NCBI RefSeq assembly: GCF_004296405.1
Contig: NZ_PSRR01000042.1
Span: 1 to 38,587, forward strand
Direction of reading: 5' to 3'
Source: Bradyrhizobium sp. Leo170
GTDB taxonomy: Bacteria; Pseudomonadota; Alphaproteobacteria; Rhizobiales; Xanthobacteraceae
Length of the DNA: 38,587 bases
This document shows, piece by piece, positions 17,226 to 25,801 of this stretch. The position numbers and the translations under genes are program-made. Within the stretch, counting starts at the first letter, position 1, and each line of letters begins with the position of its first letter. The notes below the pieces were generated by a model that ran no database searches, was not told the origin of the DNA, and saw only the letters and a list, made by a program, of their open reading frames with translations.

Positions 17226-18059
17226 TCAGAACAGCGGCTTAGTGGACGAGCGTGGTCCGGCTGCGAGCTTGTTCACGTCGAAGTTATCGACATCGATAAG
17301 CAGCTCGCAGAACGCGCGCGCGCCGTTATCGAGCAGGCGCTCGCCCTTCTCCGCGGAGGCCTTGGTCGCATCGCCGACCGCGCCGCTTGCGTGCAGGTCT
17401 TGTGTTTGCCAGGCGAATGGCGCGGGCCGTTGCGTCGACAGCCAGCGATGATCCTTTTCGATCGCAATGCTGGCGGGACGAAAATCCGCGATCGCTTCGT
17501 TGCGCACCGTCTGCGGATAGCGCGCCAGCATGATCGAGGTCTCGACCGCGCCGCCGTGAATGCCGTGGCGCACTTCTTCCGCATCGAACAGCTTCTCCGC
17601 CGCGCTCAGCCGCGACCAGCTCGTGGTGATCACCAGCATCCCGTGTTGCGCGCGCAAATCCTGCGCGACCAGGCTCATCGCGGCGCTGTTGCCGCCATGG
17701 CTCGTGACCATCACCAGCTTCTTGACGCCTGTGCGTGCCACGCTGCCGCCGAGCGCCGTCCACGTCTTCAATGCGACATTGGTCGGCAGCGTCAGCGTGC
17801 CCGGAAAATCGATATGCTCGGTGGAAATGCCGACCGGCTGCAGCGGCAGGAAGGTGGCGGGGAGGCCGACCGGCAACAGCTCGCGCACGAGCGCCAGATA
17901 GGCTTCGGCGACCATGATGTCGGTGCCGAGGGGCAGATGCGGCCCGTGCTGCTCGGTCGCCGCGAGCGGCAGCACCGCGATCCAGCGCGCCGGATCGGCG
18001 CCAGCGATCTCCGGCCAGCGGATTTCGGTCCAGTCGCGGGGTGGAACAGTGGAAGTCAT
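17226..18059 (-). CDS. Creatininase-family amidohydrolase
   Basis: The 277-residue product carries the family metal-binding motif LPLAATEQHGPHLPLGTD, where E36, H38 and D47 correspond to the Glu/His/Asp ligands of creatininase. The second motif VTSHGGNSAAM follows near residue 117. The family opens cyclic amides or cleaves formamide-like bonds; besides creatininase it includes enzymes of riboflavin- and F420-type pathways and of mycofactocin maturation, so the substrate is open. It is transcribed divergently from the NMT1-type transporter operon that starts at 18183. The 123-bp gap probably holds both promoters, which suggests that the imported compound or a product of it is the substrate. 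Confidence 0.85.
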   Translation of the reverse strand: MTSTVPPRDWTEIRWPEIAGADPARWIAVLPLAATEQHGPHLPLGTDIMVAEAYLALVRELLPVGLPATFLPLQPVGISTEHIDFPGTLTLPTNVALKTWTALGGSVARTGVKKLVMVTSHGGNSAAMSLVAQDLRAQHGMLVITTSWSRLSAAEKLFDAEEVRHGIHGGAVETSIMLARYPQTVRNEAIADFRPASIAIEKDHRWLSTQRPAPFAWQTQDLHASGAVGDATKASAEKGERLLDNGARAFCELLIDVDNFDVNKLAAGPRSSTKPLF

Positions 18060-18182
18060 GCCAAACGTTTCTCTGCCAAGCGTTCCTTTGCGCGGATTTG
18101 CGAGGTAATTTGCCGGCCCTGCCGCGGGCGCATTCGGCGTCCATCACCCATCATGGGCCATAACCAGCGACGGAGTCCAACC

Positions 18183-19202
18183 ATGAAGCGGGCCTTTTTG
18201 CTGCGAGCGTTAACTATAGCCGTTTTCGCCCTGGTTGCGGCCTTTGCGCCGGCAAGGTCCCAGACCTTGGACAAGGTTTCGTTTGGCACCAACTGGGTCG
18301 CGGAGGCCGAGCATGGCGGCTTCTTCCAGGCGCTGGTCGACGGCACCTACAACAAATATGGCCTCGAAGTCACCATCGTTCCCGGCGGTCCCAACAACAA
18401 CAATCGCATCCTCCTGATCGCCGGCAAGATCGATTTCTTCATGAGTGCGAACTCGCTGCAGTCGTTCGACGCGGTCACCAACAACGTGCCGCTGGTCGCC
18501 GTCGCCGCGATGTTCCAGAAGGACCCGCAGGTGCTGTTGACCCATCCTGACATCAAGGCAACCAAGCTCGAGGATCTGAAGCCGCTGACGCTGCTCGTCT
18601 CCAAGGAGGGCATGACGACCTACTTCCAGTGGCTGAAATCCGAATACGGATTCAGCGAGAGCAAGGTCAAGCCGTACACCTTCAACCCGCAACCCTTCAT
18701 CGTCGACAAGAAGAGCGCGATGCAGGGCTATGTCACCTCGGAGCCGTTCGCGGTGGAGAAGGCCGCAAGCTTCAAGCCCGGAATCTTCCTGCTCGCCGAT
18801 TACGGCTTCAACACCTATTCGACCTTGATCGAGACCCGTCGCGAGATGGTCGAGAAGAAGCCAGATCTCGTCCAGCGCTTCGTCGACGCCTCCATCATCG
18901 GCTGGTACAACTATCTCTACGGCGACAATGCCGCTGCGAACGCCATGATCAAGAAGCTCAATCCGGAAATGACCGACGAACTGCTCAGCTATTCCATCGA
19001 CAAGATGAAGGAATACGGCATCGTCGATTCCGGCGACTCCTTGAAGAACGGCATCGGCGCCATGACCGACGAACGGATGGCGAGCTTCTTCGACAAGATG
19101 GTGCGGGCCGGCGTCGTTCGCTCCGATATCGACTTCCGCCAGGCCTATACGCTGCGCTTCGTCAACAAGGGCGTCGGGCTCGACCTGCGGCCGAAGAAGT
19201 AA
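18183..19202 (+). CDS. ABC transporter substrate-binding protein, NMT1/THI5-like
   Basis: The 339-residue product has a signal peptide (MKRAFLLRALTIAVFALVAA, cleavage near ARSQ). The mature start is LDKVSFGTNWVAEAEHGGFFQA, the hallmark of NMT1/ThiY-type binding proteins, followed by GLEVTIVPGGPNNNNRILLI and IDFFMSANSLQSFDAV. Relatives bind thiamine precursors (formylaminopyrimidine), riboflavin, nitrate, sulfonates or hydantoin-like rings. The aromatic WVAEAEHGGF segment is more like the pyrimidine-binding branch, but this is an impression only. It is the first gene of an operon with ATPase, permease and dehydrogenase genes, and it faces the creatininase gene. The in-frame extension back to 17157 is a shadow. 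Confidence 0.88.
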   Translation: MKRAFLLRALTIAVFALVAAFAPARSQTLDKVSFGTNWVAEAEHGGFFQALVDGTYNKYGLEVTIVPGGPNNNNRILLIAGKIDFFMSANSLQSFDAVTNNVPLVAVAAMFQKDPQVLLTHPDIKATKLEDLKPLTLLVSKEGMTTYFQWLKSEYGFSESKVKPYTFNPQPFIVDKKSAMQGYVTSEPFAVEKAASFKPGIFLLADYGFNTYSTLIETRREMVEKKPDLVQRFVDASIIGWYNYLYGDNAAANAMIKKLNPEMTDELLSYSIDKMKEYGIVDSGDSLKNGIGAMTDERMASFFDKMVRAGVVRSDIDFRQAYTLRFVNKGVGLDLRPKK

Positions 19203-19222
19203 GCACGAAGATTGCTCTCGTG

Positions 19223-20032
19223 ATGGCCGAGCAAGCCTCAAGCGAACTGGACGCCGGCTCCCCGCTTGCGGTGAGCCTGCGTGGCGTCACGAAAGTCTAT
19301 GACACCGGCGTCGCGGCGCTCGGGCCCGTTGACCTCGACGTCCGGCGCGGCGAGTTCGTGTCGCTGGTCGGGCCGTCGGGCTGCGGCAAATCCACCGCGC
19401 TGCGGCTGATCGCGGGCCTTGCCGCGCCGACCGCCGGCACGGTCAGCGTCTCGCCTCTCGCGGCGGAAATGCGCGGCCATCACCCGATGGGTTTCGTGTT
19501 CCAGGAGCCGACCCTGATGCCATGGGCGAGCGTGCGCGAAAATGTCCGCCTGCCGCTGAAACTTGCCCATGCGCCGACAGGCGAGGCGGATGCGCGCATC
19601 GACGAGGCGCTGGCGCAGGTCGGGCTTGCCGAATTCGCCAAGGCCTATCCGCGCGAACTGTCCGGTGGCATGAAGATGCGGGTCTCGTTGGCCAGGGCGC
19701 TGGTCACCGATCCCGATATTCTCCTGATGGACGAGCCATTCGCGGCGCTGGACGAGATCACGCGTTTCCGCCTCAACAACGATCTGCTCGCGCTCTGGCG
19801 CAAGCTGCACAAGACCGTGATCTTCGTCACCCATTCGGTGTTCGAGTCGGTGTATCTCTCGCAGCGCGTGATCGTGATGACGGCGCGGCCGGGGCGGATC
19901 GGTGCGGAGTTTCGCATCAGCGCGACCGAGCCGCGCGGCGAGGAATTCCGCACCTCCGCCGAATATGCCGGCTTCTGCCGCCAGGTTTCGGGCGCGCTGG
20001 CGCCGGCCTATGCGGGACAGGCCGGCGTATGA
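19223..20032 (+). CDS. ABC transporter ATP-binding protein (SsuB/TauB/ThiZ-like)
   Basis: The 269-residue product is a standard ABC ATPase: Walker A GPSGCGKST (about 50-58), Q-loop MGFVFQEPTLMPWASV, signature LSGGMKMR, Walker B ILLMDEPFAALDEITR and H-loop FVTHSVFESVYLS. It energises import of whatever the upstream binding protein delivers. The start at 19223 is 20 bases after the previous stop; no good ribosome site is visible, and a GTG at 19220 is possible. Its stop overlaps the permease start (ATGA), which indicates translational coupling. Confidence 0.92.
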   Translation: MAEQASSELDAGSPLAVSLRGVTKVYDTGVAALGPVDLDVRRGEFVSLVGPSGCGKSTALRLIAGLAAPTAGTVSVSPLAAEMRGHHPMGFVFQEPTLMPWASVRENVRLPLKLAHAPTGEADARIDEALAQVGLAEFAKAYPRELSGGMKMRVSLARALVTDPDILLMDEPFAALDEITRFRLNNDLLALWRKLHKTVIFVTHSVFESVYLSQRVIVMTARPGRIGAEFRISATEPRGEEFRTSAEYAGFCRQVSGALAPAYAGQAGV

Positions 20033-20817
20033 AGTCCTCGCTGCATGCGGTCCGCCTGCTGTTGCCGGTCGTCGTCTTCGCGGCCGCTGTCGTGCTGTGG
20101 GAAGCGATCGTTCGCATCAACAATATCCAGCCCTATGTACTGCCGGGGCCGGTGGCGGTGTTTCAGACCCTGATTGGCGACTGGCCGGTGCTGTCGCAAT
20201 CGCTGGGCGTCACCTTGCTGACCACGCTGGAAGGTTTTGTGGCGGCCGCGATCGGCGGCATCGCGCTGGCGCTGTTGTTCAACCAGTCGAAATGGCTGGA
20301 ATATTCGCTGTTCCCCTATGCGGTGATCCTGCAGGTCACGCCGGTGATTGCGATCGCGCCGCTGCTTCTGATCTATCTGCAGCAACAGACCGCCGTGGTG
20401 GTCTGCGCCTGGATCGTCGCCTTCTTTCCAGTCCTGTCCAACACCACGCTCGGGCTCAATTCCGTTGACCGCAACCTCGCCGGGCTGTTCCAGCTTTACG
20501 GCGCGACGCGGCTGCAGACTTTGTGTTTTCTGAAACTGCCGGCGGCGCTGCCGTTCATCCTCGGAGGATTGCGGATCGCGGGCGGCCTGTCGCTGATCGG
20601 CGCGGTCGTGGCCGAGATCGCGGCCGGCACCGCGGGCGCAGGCTCCGGTCTCGCCTTCCGCATCGCCGAGTCCGGCTATCGTCTCAACATTCCACGTATG
20701 TTCGCGGCGTTGTTCCTGCTCTCGGTCGCCGGGATTGTCATCTATGGGGTGCTGGCGCTAATTTCGCACCTGGTATTGCGGCGCTGGCACGAGAGCGCGC
20801 TTGGAAAGGAAAGCTGA
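20029..20817 (+). CDS. ABC transporter permease (BPD family, nitrate/sulfonate/pyrimidine type)
   Basis: The 262-residue inner-membrane protein has about six hydrophobic segments. The first is LLLPVVVFAAAVVLWEAIV, followed by the conserved LPGPVAVFQTLIGDW loop. The EAA-type coupling loop is visible as QLYGATRLQTLCFLKLPAALPFILGGLRIA, here split over two quotes: LYGATRLQTLCFLKLPAALP and FILGGLRIAGGLSLIGAVVA. It forms the channel for the importer encoded by the two preceding genes. The start overlaps the ATPase stop by four bases, and its own stop overlaps the start of the dehydrogenase (TGATG). All four genes are thus tightly coupled. Confidence 0.92.
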   Translation: MKSSLHAVRLLLPVVVFAAAVVLWEAIVRINNIQPYVLPGPVAVFQTLIGDWPVLSQSLGVTLLTTLEGFVAAAIGGIALALLFNQSKWLEYSLFPYAVILQVTPVIAIAPLLLIYLQQQTAVVVCAWIVAFFPVLSNTTLGLNSVDRNLAGLFQLYGATRLQTLCFLKLPAALPFILGGLRIAGGLSLIGAVVAEIAAGTAGAGSGLAFRIAESGYRLNIPRMFAALFLLSVAGIVIYGVLALISHLVLRRWHESALGKES

Positions 20818-21803
20818 TGGCTGCAACTATCTCTTCTGACAAGATCGACCTTTTGGTCTACGGGCCGATCCGTCCCATTCTGCAGAACGGCTTTCCCGAT
20901 CAGTTCATCCTGCACACTGCCGAAAACCGCGCCGATCTCGAGCGGTTGACGCCGGAGACCAAGGCCAAGATCCGCGGCATGGCCGTGACCTATCACACCG
21001 TGTCCACAGACAGGACCGTGCTGGCGCAATTCCCGAAGCTCGAGCTCGTTGCGAGCTTCGGCGTCGGCTACGACCATGTCGAGTCCGCCTATGCGCGCGA
21101 GCACAACATCATCGTCACCAATACGCCCGACGTCCTGACCGAGGAGGTCGCCGACGTCGCCATGGGCCTCCTGATCGCGACCCTGCGCGAATTCATCAAG
21201 GCCGACCGCTATGTGCGCTCCGGCCTCTGGCAGACGCAGAACTATCCCTTGAGCGTCGGCTCGCTGCGCGACCGCAAGGTCGGCATCGTCGGCATGGGGC
21301 GGATCGGGCAGGCGATCGGCCGCAGGCTCGAGGCTTCGCTCGTTCCGGTCGTCTATCATTCGCGCAATCCGGCGGCCGGCGTGTCCTACCAGCATTATCC
21401 CGACCTGATCGAGATGGCGAAGGCGGTGGATACGCTTGTCGTGATCGTGCCCGGCGGCGCCTCCACCGCGAAGATGATCAATGCCGATGTGTTGAAGGCG
21501 CTCGGCCCGCGGGGCGTGGTGATCAACGTCGCGCGAGGTTCGGTCGTGGACGAGCCGGCGCTGATCGCGGCGTTGAAATCGGGGACCATCCTGGCCGCCG
21601 GTCTCGACGTGTTCGCCACCGAGCCCAACGTGCCGGACGAGCTGAAGTCGATGCAGAATGTCGTGGTGCTGCCACATATCGGTTCGGCTTCCGTGGTAAC
21701 GCGCAATGCCATGGACCAGCTCGTGGTCGACAATCTCAAAAGCTGGTTCGCCGGCAAGCCGCCGCTCACGCCCGTCGCGGAAACCCCGGTAAAGGGACGT
21801 TGA
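20817..21803 (+). CDS. D-2-hydroxyacid dehydrogenase (glyoxylate/hydroxypyruvate-reductase-like)
   Basis: The 328-residue cytoplasmic NAD(P)-dependent oxidoreductase has the usual fold order. The substrate half is residues 1-100 and 290-328. The nucleotide-binding half has VGIVGMGRIGQAIGRRLEA (GxGxxG). Catalytic residues are R240 (INVARGSVVDE), E269 (VFATEPNVP) and H287 (LPHIGSASV). The family reduces 2-keto acids such as glyoxylate or hydroxypyruvate. Its start overlaps the permease stop, so it belongs to the importer operon and may act on the carbon skeleton released from the imported compound. That role is inferred from position only. Confidence 0.9.
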   Translation: MAATISSDKIDLLVYGPIRPILQNGFPDQFILHTAENRADLERLTPETKAKIRGMAVTYHTVSTDRTVLAQFPKLELVASFGVGYDHVESAYAREHNIIVTNTPDVLTEEVADVAMGLLIATLREFIKADRYVRSGLWQTQNYPLSVGSLRDRKVGIVGMGRIGQAIGRRLEASLVPVVYHSRNPAAGVSYQHYPDLIEMAKAVDTLVVIVPGGASTAKMINADVLKALGPRGVVINVARGSVVDEPALIAALKSGTILAAGLDVFATEPNVPDELKSMQNVVVLPHIGSASVVTRNAMDQLVVDNLKSWFAGKPPLTPVAETPVKGR

Positions 21804-21816
21804 TCAGGGATAGTCG

Positions 21817-22518
21817 ATGTCAGTCCGCCGTTTCAGCGTCGTGGTGGCAATGCTGCTTGCAATCGCCGGCGGCGCTGGACCTGCGTCGTCCCAGGATGCC
21901 ACGTCGCTGAAAAAGGAAATGATCGGGCAGTGGGAGCTTGCGACCACCGAGCGCAGCAAGACCTGCGTCGTCACGCTGAAGGGCGATGCCGCGGCCCAAG
22001 GCCTCAAGCTCGAGCTCGAGCCTTCCTGTCCGGCGGCCCTGCCTTTCACCAAGGACATCGCCGCCTGGAACATCAAGGGCCTCGACATCGTGCGGCTGCA
22101 GAATGCGGTTGGCGAACCGGTGATCGATTTCACTGAGGTCGAGAGCGGCATCTTTGAGGGGCATCGGACCGGCGAGGGCGTCTACATCCTGCAAAACCTC
22201 GCCGCGGCGCGCGCGCTCGCCAAGTCGATGGACCAGATGATCGGCGACTGGTCGATGGTGCGCGGCAACGGACAGGCGATCTGCGGCCTGACGCTGACCA
22301 ATACCGAAGCCGGTCAGGACAATTTCCAGGTCTTCTTGAAGCCGAAATGCGATCCGGCGGTGACGGCGTTCGCGCCGACGGTCTGGCGGCTCGATCACGG
22401 CCAGATGTTGCTGATGTCCGAGAAGGGCGAGACTTGGCAGTTCGAGGCCGACGACAATGCGCAGTGGCGCAAGGTCCCCGACAGCGCCGACCCCCTGATC
22501 ATGCTGCGCGACCAGTAG
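21817..22518 (+). CDS. Secreted protein with two AprI/Inh-type protease-inhibitor domains
   Basis: The 233-residue product has a signal peptide ending near GPASSQ. Two domains follow with the same pattern. The first (about 30-130) has MIGQWELATTERSKTCVVTL and a later PSC. The second (about 138-230) has MIGDWSMVRGNGQAICGLTL, KPKC and VWRLDHGQMLLMSEKGETW. Each has the cysteine pair and the W-R-L-D / G-x-W core of the AprI/Inh family (I38), whose founders inhibit serralysin-type metalloproteases in the periplasm. The first domain is more divergent (WNIKGLDIVRLQ). No serralysin-type protease gene is nearby. It starts 13 bases after the dehydrogenase stop and may share its transcript. Confidence 0.82.
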   Translation: MSVRRFSVVVAMLLAIAGGAGPASSQDATSLKKEMIGQWELATTERSKTCVVTLKGDAAAQGLKLELEPSCPAALPFTKDIAAWNIKGLDIVRLQNAVGEPVIDFTEVESGIFEGHRTGEGVYILQNLAAARALAKSMDQMIGDWSMVRGNGQAICGLTLTNTEAGQDNFQVFLKPKCDPAVTAFAPTVWRLDHGQMLLMSEKGETWQFEADDNAQWRKVPDSADPLIMLRDQ

Positions 22519-22565
22519 CAGCCGCTATGGCGTGATGCGATTTGGTCGAGTCGGCGGCGGTTCCT

Positions 22566-22720
22566 TCGCGGCCCATCCTTCGAGACGCCCGCCTTTGGCG
22601 GGCTCCTCAGGATGAGGTCTGATTTCGCGGCGGAATCTTAGACCCTCATGGTGAGGAGCGCCGCTTGCGGCGCGTCTCGAGACGATGCTGCGCATCGCTC
22701 GGAGAACCATGAGGCCCGCC
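22566..22720. repeat. CCTCATGGTGAGGAG-type dispersed repeat, two inverted parts
   Basis: The stretch holds CATCCTTCGAGACGC...GGCTCCTCAGGATGAGG, then CCTCATGGTGAGGAGCGC with GCGCGTCTCGAGACGATG, ending at GAACCATGAGG. The two halves are inverted relatives of each other. I recognise it as a frequent Bradyrhizobium intergenic element. The whole gap 22519-22839 contains no gene; its right part also carries GCCCGCAAGCGGGAGAGGG, another common short hairpin. Confidence 0.8.
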
Positions 22721-22839
22721 TCGTTCACAGCCATCAAACAGCTATATGCGATAGCCCTGCCCGCAAGCGGGAGAGGGAGTGCAGCATCCACCGCCGATAC
22801 GGCAAGTCTTCGATCTGAGCCGTTGGTAATCCGCTGCTA

Positions 22840-24507
22840 TCAGCCGATGGCGGTGGCCTCGTTGGCGGCGCGCTGCATGCTCGACGACATCTCGCCGGTG
22901 ACGACGCTCTGCTCCTCGACCGCGGCCGCCGTCGACGTCACATATTCGCCCACCGCCTCGATCGACCGGCGGACCGTGCCCAGCGCAGTGACCACGTCGA
23001 CGGAAATGCCATTCAGCGAGTCGATTTCGACGCCAATCTTGTCGGTCGCCTGCTTGGCCTGGTTGGCCAGGTTCTTGACCTCGGCGGCGACCACCGCGAA
23101 GCCACGGCCGGCCTCGCCGGCGCGTGCGGACTCGATGGTCGCGTTCAGCGCGAGCAGGTTGATCTGGCCGGTGATGTCGCCGATCATCTGCAGGATGCCG
23201 CTCATCGAGGCGGCCGCGGCGGTCAGCCGCTGCGCCTGGTGGTCGGCGGATTGCACATGGTCGGTGGCGGCCGCAGCCGTTTCCTTGGACTTGACCATCG
23301 CCTCCGAGATCTCGCGCACCGAGGCATTCAATTCCTCGGCGCCGGCCGCGACCTGCTCCATCATGCCGCGGACGCGCTCGCTCTTCAGCCGCGCGATAAC
23401 CTGGGCGGTGACGTCGGAGGCGTATTTGACGACCTTGAACGGCTTGCCGTTGAGATCCATGATCGGATTGTAGGAGGCCTGGATCCAGACTTCGCGTCCG
23501 CCGGCGCCGACACGGCGAAACTCACCGGTCTGGTATTCGCCGCGATTAAGCGCAGCCCAGAATTCCCGATAGGCTGGCAGGTCACGCTCGGCGGGATCGA
23601 CGAACATGCTGTGGTGACGGCCCTGGATGTCGTGCAGCGTGTAGCCCAGCGTCTTCAGGAAATTCGCGTTCGCCGTTCTTACCGTGCCGTCCATCGCGAA
23701 CTCGATCACGGCCTGCGACTTGTCGATGGCCGCGATCTGGCCGGCAAAATCGGCGTTGCGCAGCTTCTGCTCGGTCACGTCGGTGGCGAATTTGACCACC
23801 TTGAACGGCTTGCCGTTCTCATCGAACACCGGATTGTATGACGCGAGAATCCAGACCTCTCTGCCGCCCTTGCCGATCCGCTTGAACTCACCGGTCTCGA
23901 ACTCGCCTCGGTTCAGCTTCTGCCAGAACTCCCGATAGTTCGGGCTGTCGCGGAATGATGCCTCGACAAACATGCTGTGGTGCTTGCCCTGGATCTCGGC
24001 CAGCGAATAGCCGAGCGCGCGCAGGAAATTCTCATTGGCGGTGATGACAGTGCCGTCGAGATTGAATTCGATCACCGCCTGGACGCGGCCGATGGCCGTG
24101 GTCTGCGCCCGGAAGTCCAGGTTCTGCAGCCGGATCGAAGCATCGGACCATTCCACGGCGAAGCCTGCGCGCTGCCCGTCGTCCGTGGTCAGCGGCGTGA
24201 TCATGAGATCGAAGGCGCGGCCACCGAACCTGATGGTCTCCCGGTGCGGCGACTTCAACTGTCCCAGAAGGTGCCGCTGGGCGGAATCCCTGTAAAACAT
24301 GTCGATGCTGCCGCCGATCAGCTTGGCGACCGAGAAGCCCGGAAGCTCCTTGCGGATGTCGGCTTCCGCGTCGGTGAGCAGCTTTATCACCGCACGGTTC
24401 ATGTAGGTGATGGTCAGTGACGCATCCGCGACCATCAGGTTGGCAGTGATGACGTCGGCGGCAGTCTTGGCAATGTCACCGGCACGCGATTTCCGGCTTC
24501 CGAACAT
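22840..24507 (-). CDS. Soluble methyl-accepting chemotaxis protein with three PAS domains (Aer-like)
   Basis: The 555-residue product has no transmembrane segment. PAS 1 (about 20-125) is a divergent domain starting with [23 protein letters not shown] 2 (about 140-250) and PAS 3 (about 262-372) are close copies of each other, each with NFLRALGY- or [12 protein letters not shown] cores, a GKHHSMFV or GRHHSMFV loop, and a YREFW segment. The C-terminal signalling region includes [20 protein letters not shown] and [19 protein letters not shown], the hairpin tip that contacts CheA and CheW. PAS domains of this type may bind flavin or haem and sense oxygen or redox state. The duplicated PAS pair is visible at DNA level as well. 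It stands alone without other che genes. Confidence 0.9.
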   Translation of the reverse strand: MFGSRKSRAGDIAKTAADVITANLMVADASLTITYMNRAVIKLLTDAEADIRKELPGFSVAKLIGGSIDMFYRDSAQRHLLGQLKSPHRETIRFGGRAFDLMITPLTTDDGQRAGFAVEWSDASIRLQNLDFRAQTTAIGRVQAVIEFNLDGTVITANENFLRALGYSLAEIQGKHHSMFVEASFRDSPNYREFWQKLNRGEFETGEFKRIGKGGREVWILASYNPVFDENGKPFKVVKFATDVTEQKLRNADFAGQIAAIDKSQAVIEFAMDGTVRTANANFLKTLGYTLHDIQGRHHSMFVDPAERDLPAYREFWAALNRGEYQTGEFRRVGAGGREVWIQASYNPIMDLNGKPFKVVKYASDVTAQVIARLKSERVRGMMEQVAAGAEELNASVREISEAMVKSKETAAAATDHVQSADHQAQRLTAAAASMSGILQMIGDITGQINLLALNATIESARAGEAGRGFAVVAAEVKNLANQAKQATDKIGVEIDSLNGISVDVVTALGTVRRSIEAVGEYVTSTAAAVEEQSVVTGEMSSSMQRAANEATAIG

Positions 24508-24813
24508 GTGTGGGGTTCCTGCGTTGGGGGGCCAGGCGATGAAATTGTCGATCAGGTATTCACGGTCGGCGAATCAAAATTCCAAAAGTCACCAGAAGTT
24601 TCTCAGCATGGTGTGAATGGTCCCTTAAACATCCGGTTACCGCTGACAAAATCGCCGAGCTCCGATATTGCGTTGCGGCCGAAGACGTAAACCCCTGCTA
24701 ATCGGCGCTTTCTTTCCGTCACCTGTCCGTGTGCTGGGACGAGGAACGCCCTTGGCGTGCGCGGCGTTGGCTGTTGATGTCTCGATCTGTCTTTTTCCGA
24801 CCAGGAGCGGATT
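24508..24813. other. Divergent intergenic stretch, no gene seen
   Basis: These 306 bp separate the chemoreceptor (minus) from the small gene at 24814 (plus) and should carry both promoters. I see no hairpin, repeat or supported reading frame. Frames that cross it run into the gene at 24814 antisense. Confidence 0.5.
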
Positions 24814-25188
24814 ATGGCGACGACCGTGCTTGCAATCGGCATCGATCCCGCATTCGCGGATTTCAGCGCCTTTCCGCAGCTCACGCCGGAACTCATCAGG
24901 AACTATATCGACGCGCAGATCGATCAGTTGCGCACCCACGGCTATCAGGCGGAAGCCTGTCTGGTCGATCTTGGCGATACCGCCGAGCGGGTGGTGGCCA
25001 TGGCGCTGGAGTCGAAACGGTTCGACTGCGTCGTCATCGGCGCGGGCCTGCGCGAGCCCGCCGAGCAACTGCTGCTGTTCGAGAAGATCATCAACCTCGT
25101 GCACCGGCTGGCGCCGGAGGCCTCCATCTGCTTCAACACTTCGCCCGCCGATACGATGGATGCGGTGCGACGCTGGGTTGCGCCGTAA
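24814..25188 (+). CDS. Conserved hypothetical 124-residue protein, possible Rossmann-like fold
   Basis: The ATG at 24814 follows CAGGAGCGG, a good ribosome site. The product starts MATTVLAIGIDPAFADFSAF and later has LRTHGYQAEACLVDLGDTAE, RFDCVVIGAGLREPAEQLLL and ASICFNTSPADTMDAVRRWV. The alternation of short hydrophobic strands (TVLAIGI, AEACLVD, FDCVVIGAG, SICFNTS) with helices suggests a small alpha/beta domain like a response-regulator receiver or a Rossmann half, but without the usual phospho-acceptor pattern. Similar genes occur in Bradyrhizobium without assigned function. It is divergent from the chemoreceptor gene. Confidence 0.78.
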   Translation: MATTVLAIGIDPAFADFSAFPQLTPELIRNYIDAQIDQLRTHGYQAEACLVDLGDTAERVVAMALESKRFDCVVIGAGLREPAEQLLLFEKIINLVHRLAPEASICFNTSPADTMDAVRRWVAP

Positions 25189-25262
25189 GACCGCCGCCGC
25201 ATCACGGGCACCACTTGAAGGAGAGGGTCGCCTGCTTCGCCGTTCCGAGGGCCGGGCGGGTT

Positions 25263-25308
25263 TGTTTCTATGTTTCCACTTGTTTCTATTTAATGCCCGA
25301 TGTTTCCA
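25263..25308 (+). repeat. Four TGTTTCYA octamers
   Basis: TGTTTCTA (25263-25270), TGTTTCCA (25271-25278), TGTTTCTA (25281-25288) and TGTTTCCA (25301-25308) alternate within 46 bp of unusually T-rich noncoding DNA between two small genes. Function unknown. Confidence 0.55.
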
Positions 25309-25402
25309 TCTGTGTCTTCGGCGATGCGAACGATCCTAGCGTTTCTCTCTCGAGGCTTCACACACGATCACCGCACCGATGTACTCCGACCAGGGAATCT
25401 CG

Positions 25403-25600
25403 TCAGGGCGCCGAGGGATGGAGTCTGTCGATGCAATCTGTCACGTCCTTGTATGTGACCGGTTTAGCAAGGCTTTTTATCGGCGGCCCGTTGCCTTTGC
25501 GAACTTCCACGCTTTTTCCGTCACGAGCGTGCGTGACCTGATAACCGCGATACAACCAGGTCTTGCCTTCTGTCCAGGTCGGACGTTGCTCTTCCGTCAT
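25403..25600 (-). CDS. Small hypothetical protein, 65 residues
   Basis: The ATG at 25600 has GGGAG about 10 bases upstream. The product starts MTEEQRPTWTEGKTWLYRGY and continues with QVTHARDGKSVEVRKGNGPP and VTYKDVTDCIDRLHPS. It is hydrophilic, with a YRGYQVTHA strand-like core, and has no signal peptide or membrane segment. I recognise the style as a conserved rhizobial small protein but know no function. The reading frame extends 20 residues further upstream, without a ribosome site there. Confidence 0.6.
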   Translation of the reverse strand: MTEEQRPTWTEGKTWLYRGYQVTHARDGKSVEVRKGNGPPIKSLAKPVTYKDVTDCIDRLHPSAP

Positions 25601-25801
25601 CGGCTCAACGCTCCCTGATTGATCGGCCAATCTCCGGGGCCGCTGCCAGTTTCTCATCAATCGAACACGCTGTCACGACGCCATCGCAATTGCACTAGAT
25701 TGTGAACGTCGGTCGATGAACGCTCGAGTGGTGATTCGATACCAAGCTTTGCAGGCGACGATTTATTGCAGTCACGTTTCTCACAGCAAAGATGCTAGCA
25801 A

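Noticed and set aside
5172..22720. CRISPR array made of the repeated palindromes
   Set aside because: The repeats are dispersed single palindromes of different classes, not regularly spaced direct repeats with spacers, and there are no cas genes.
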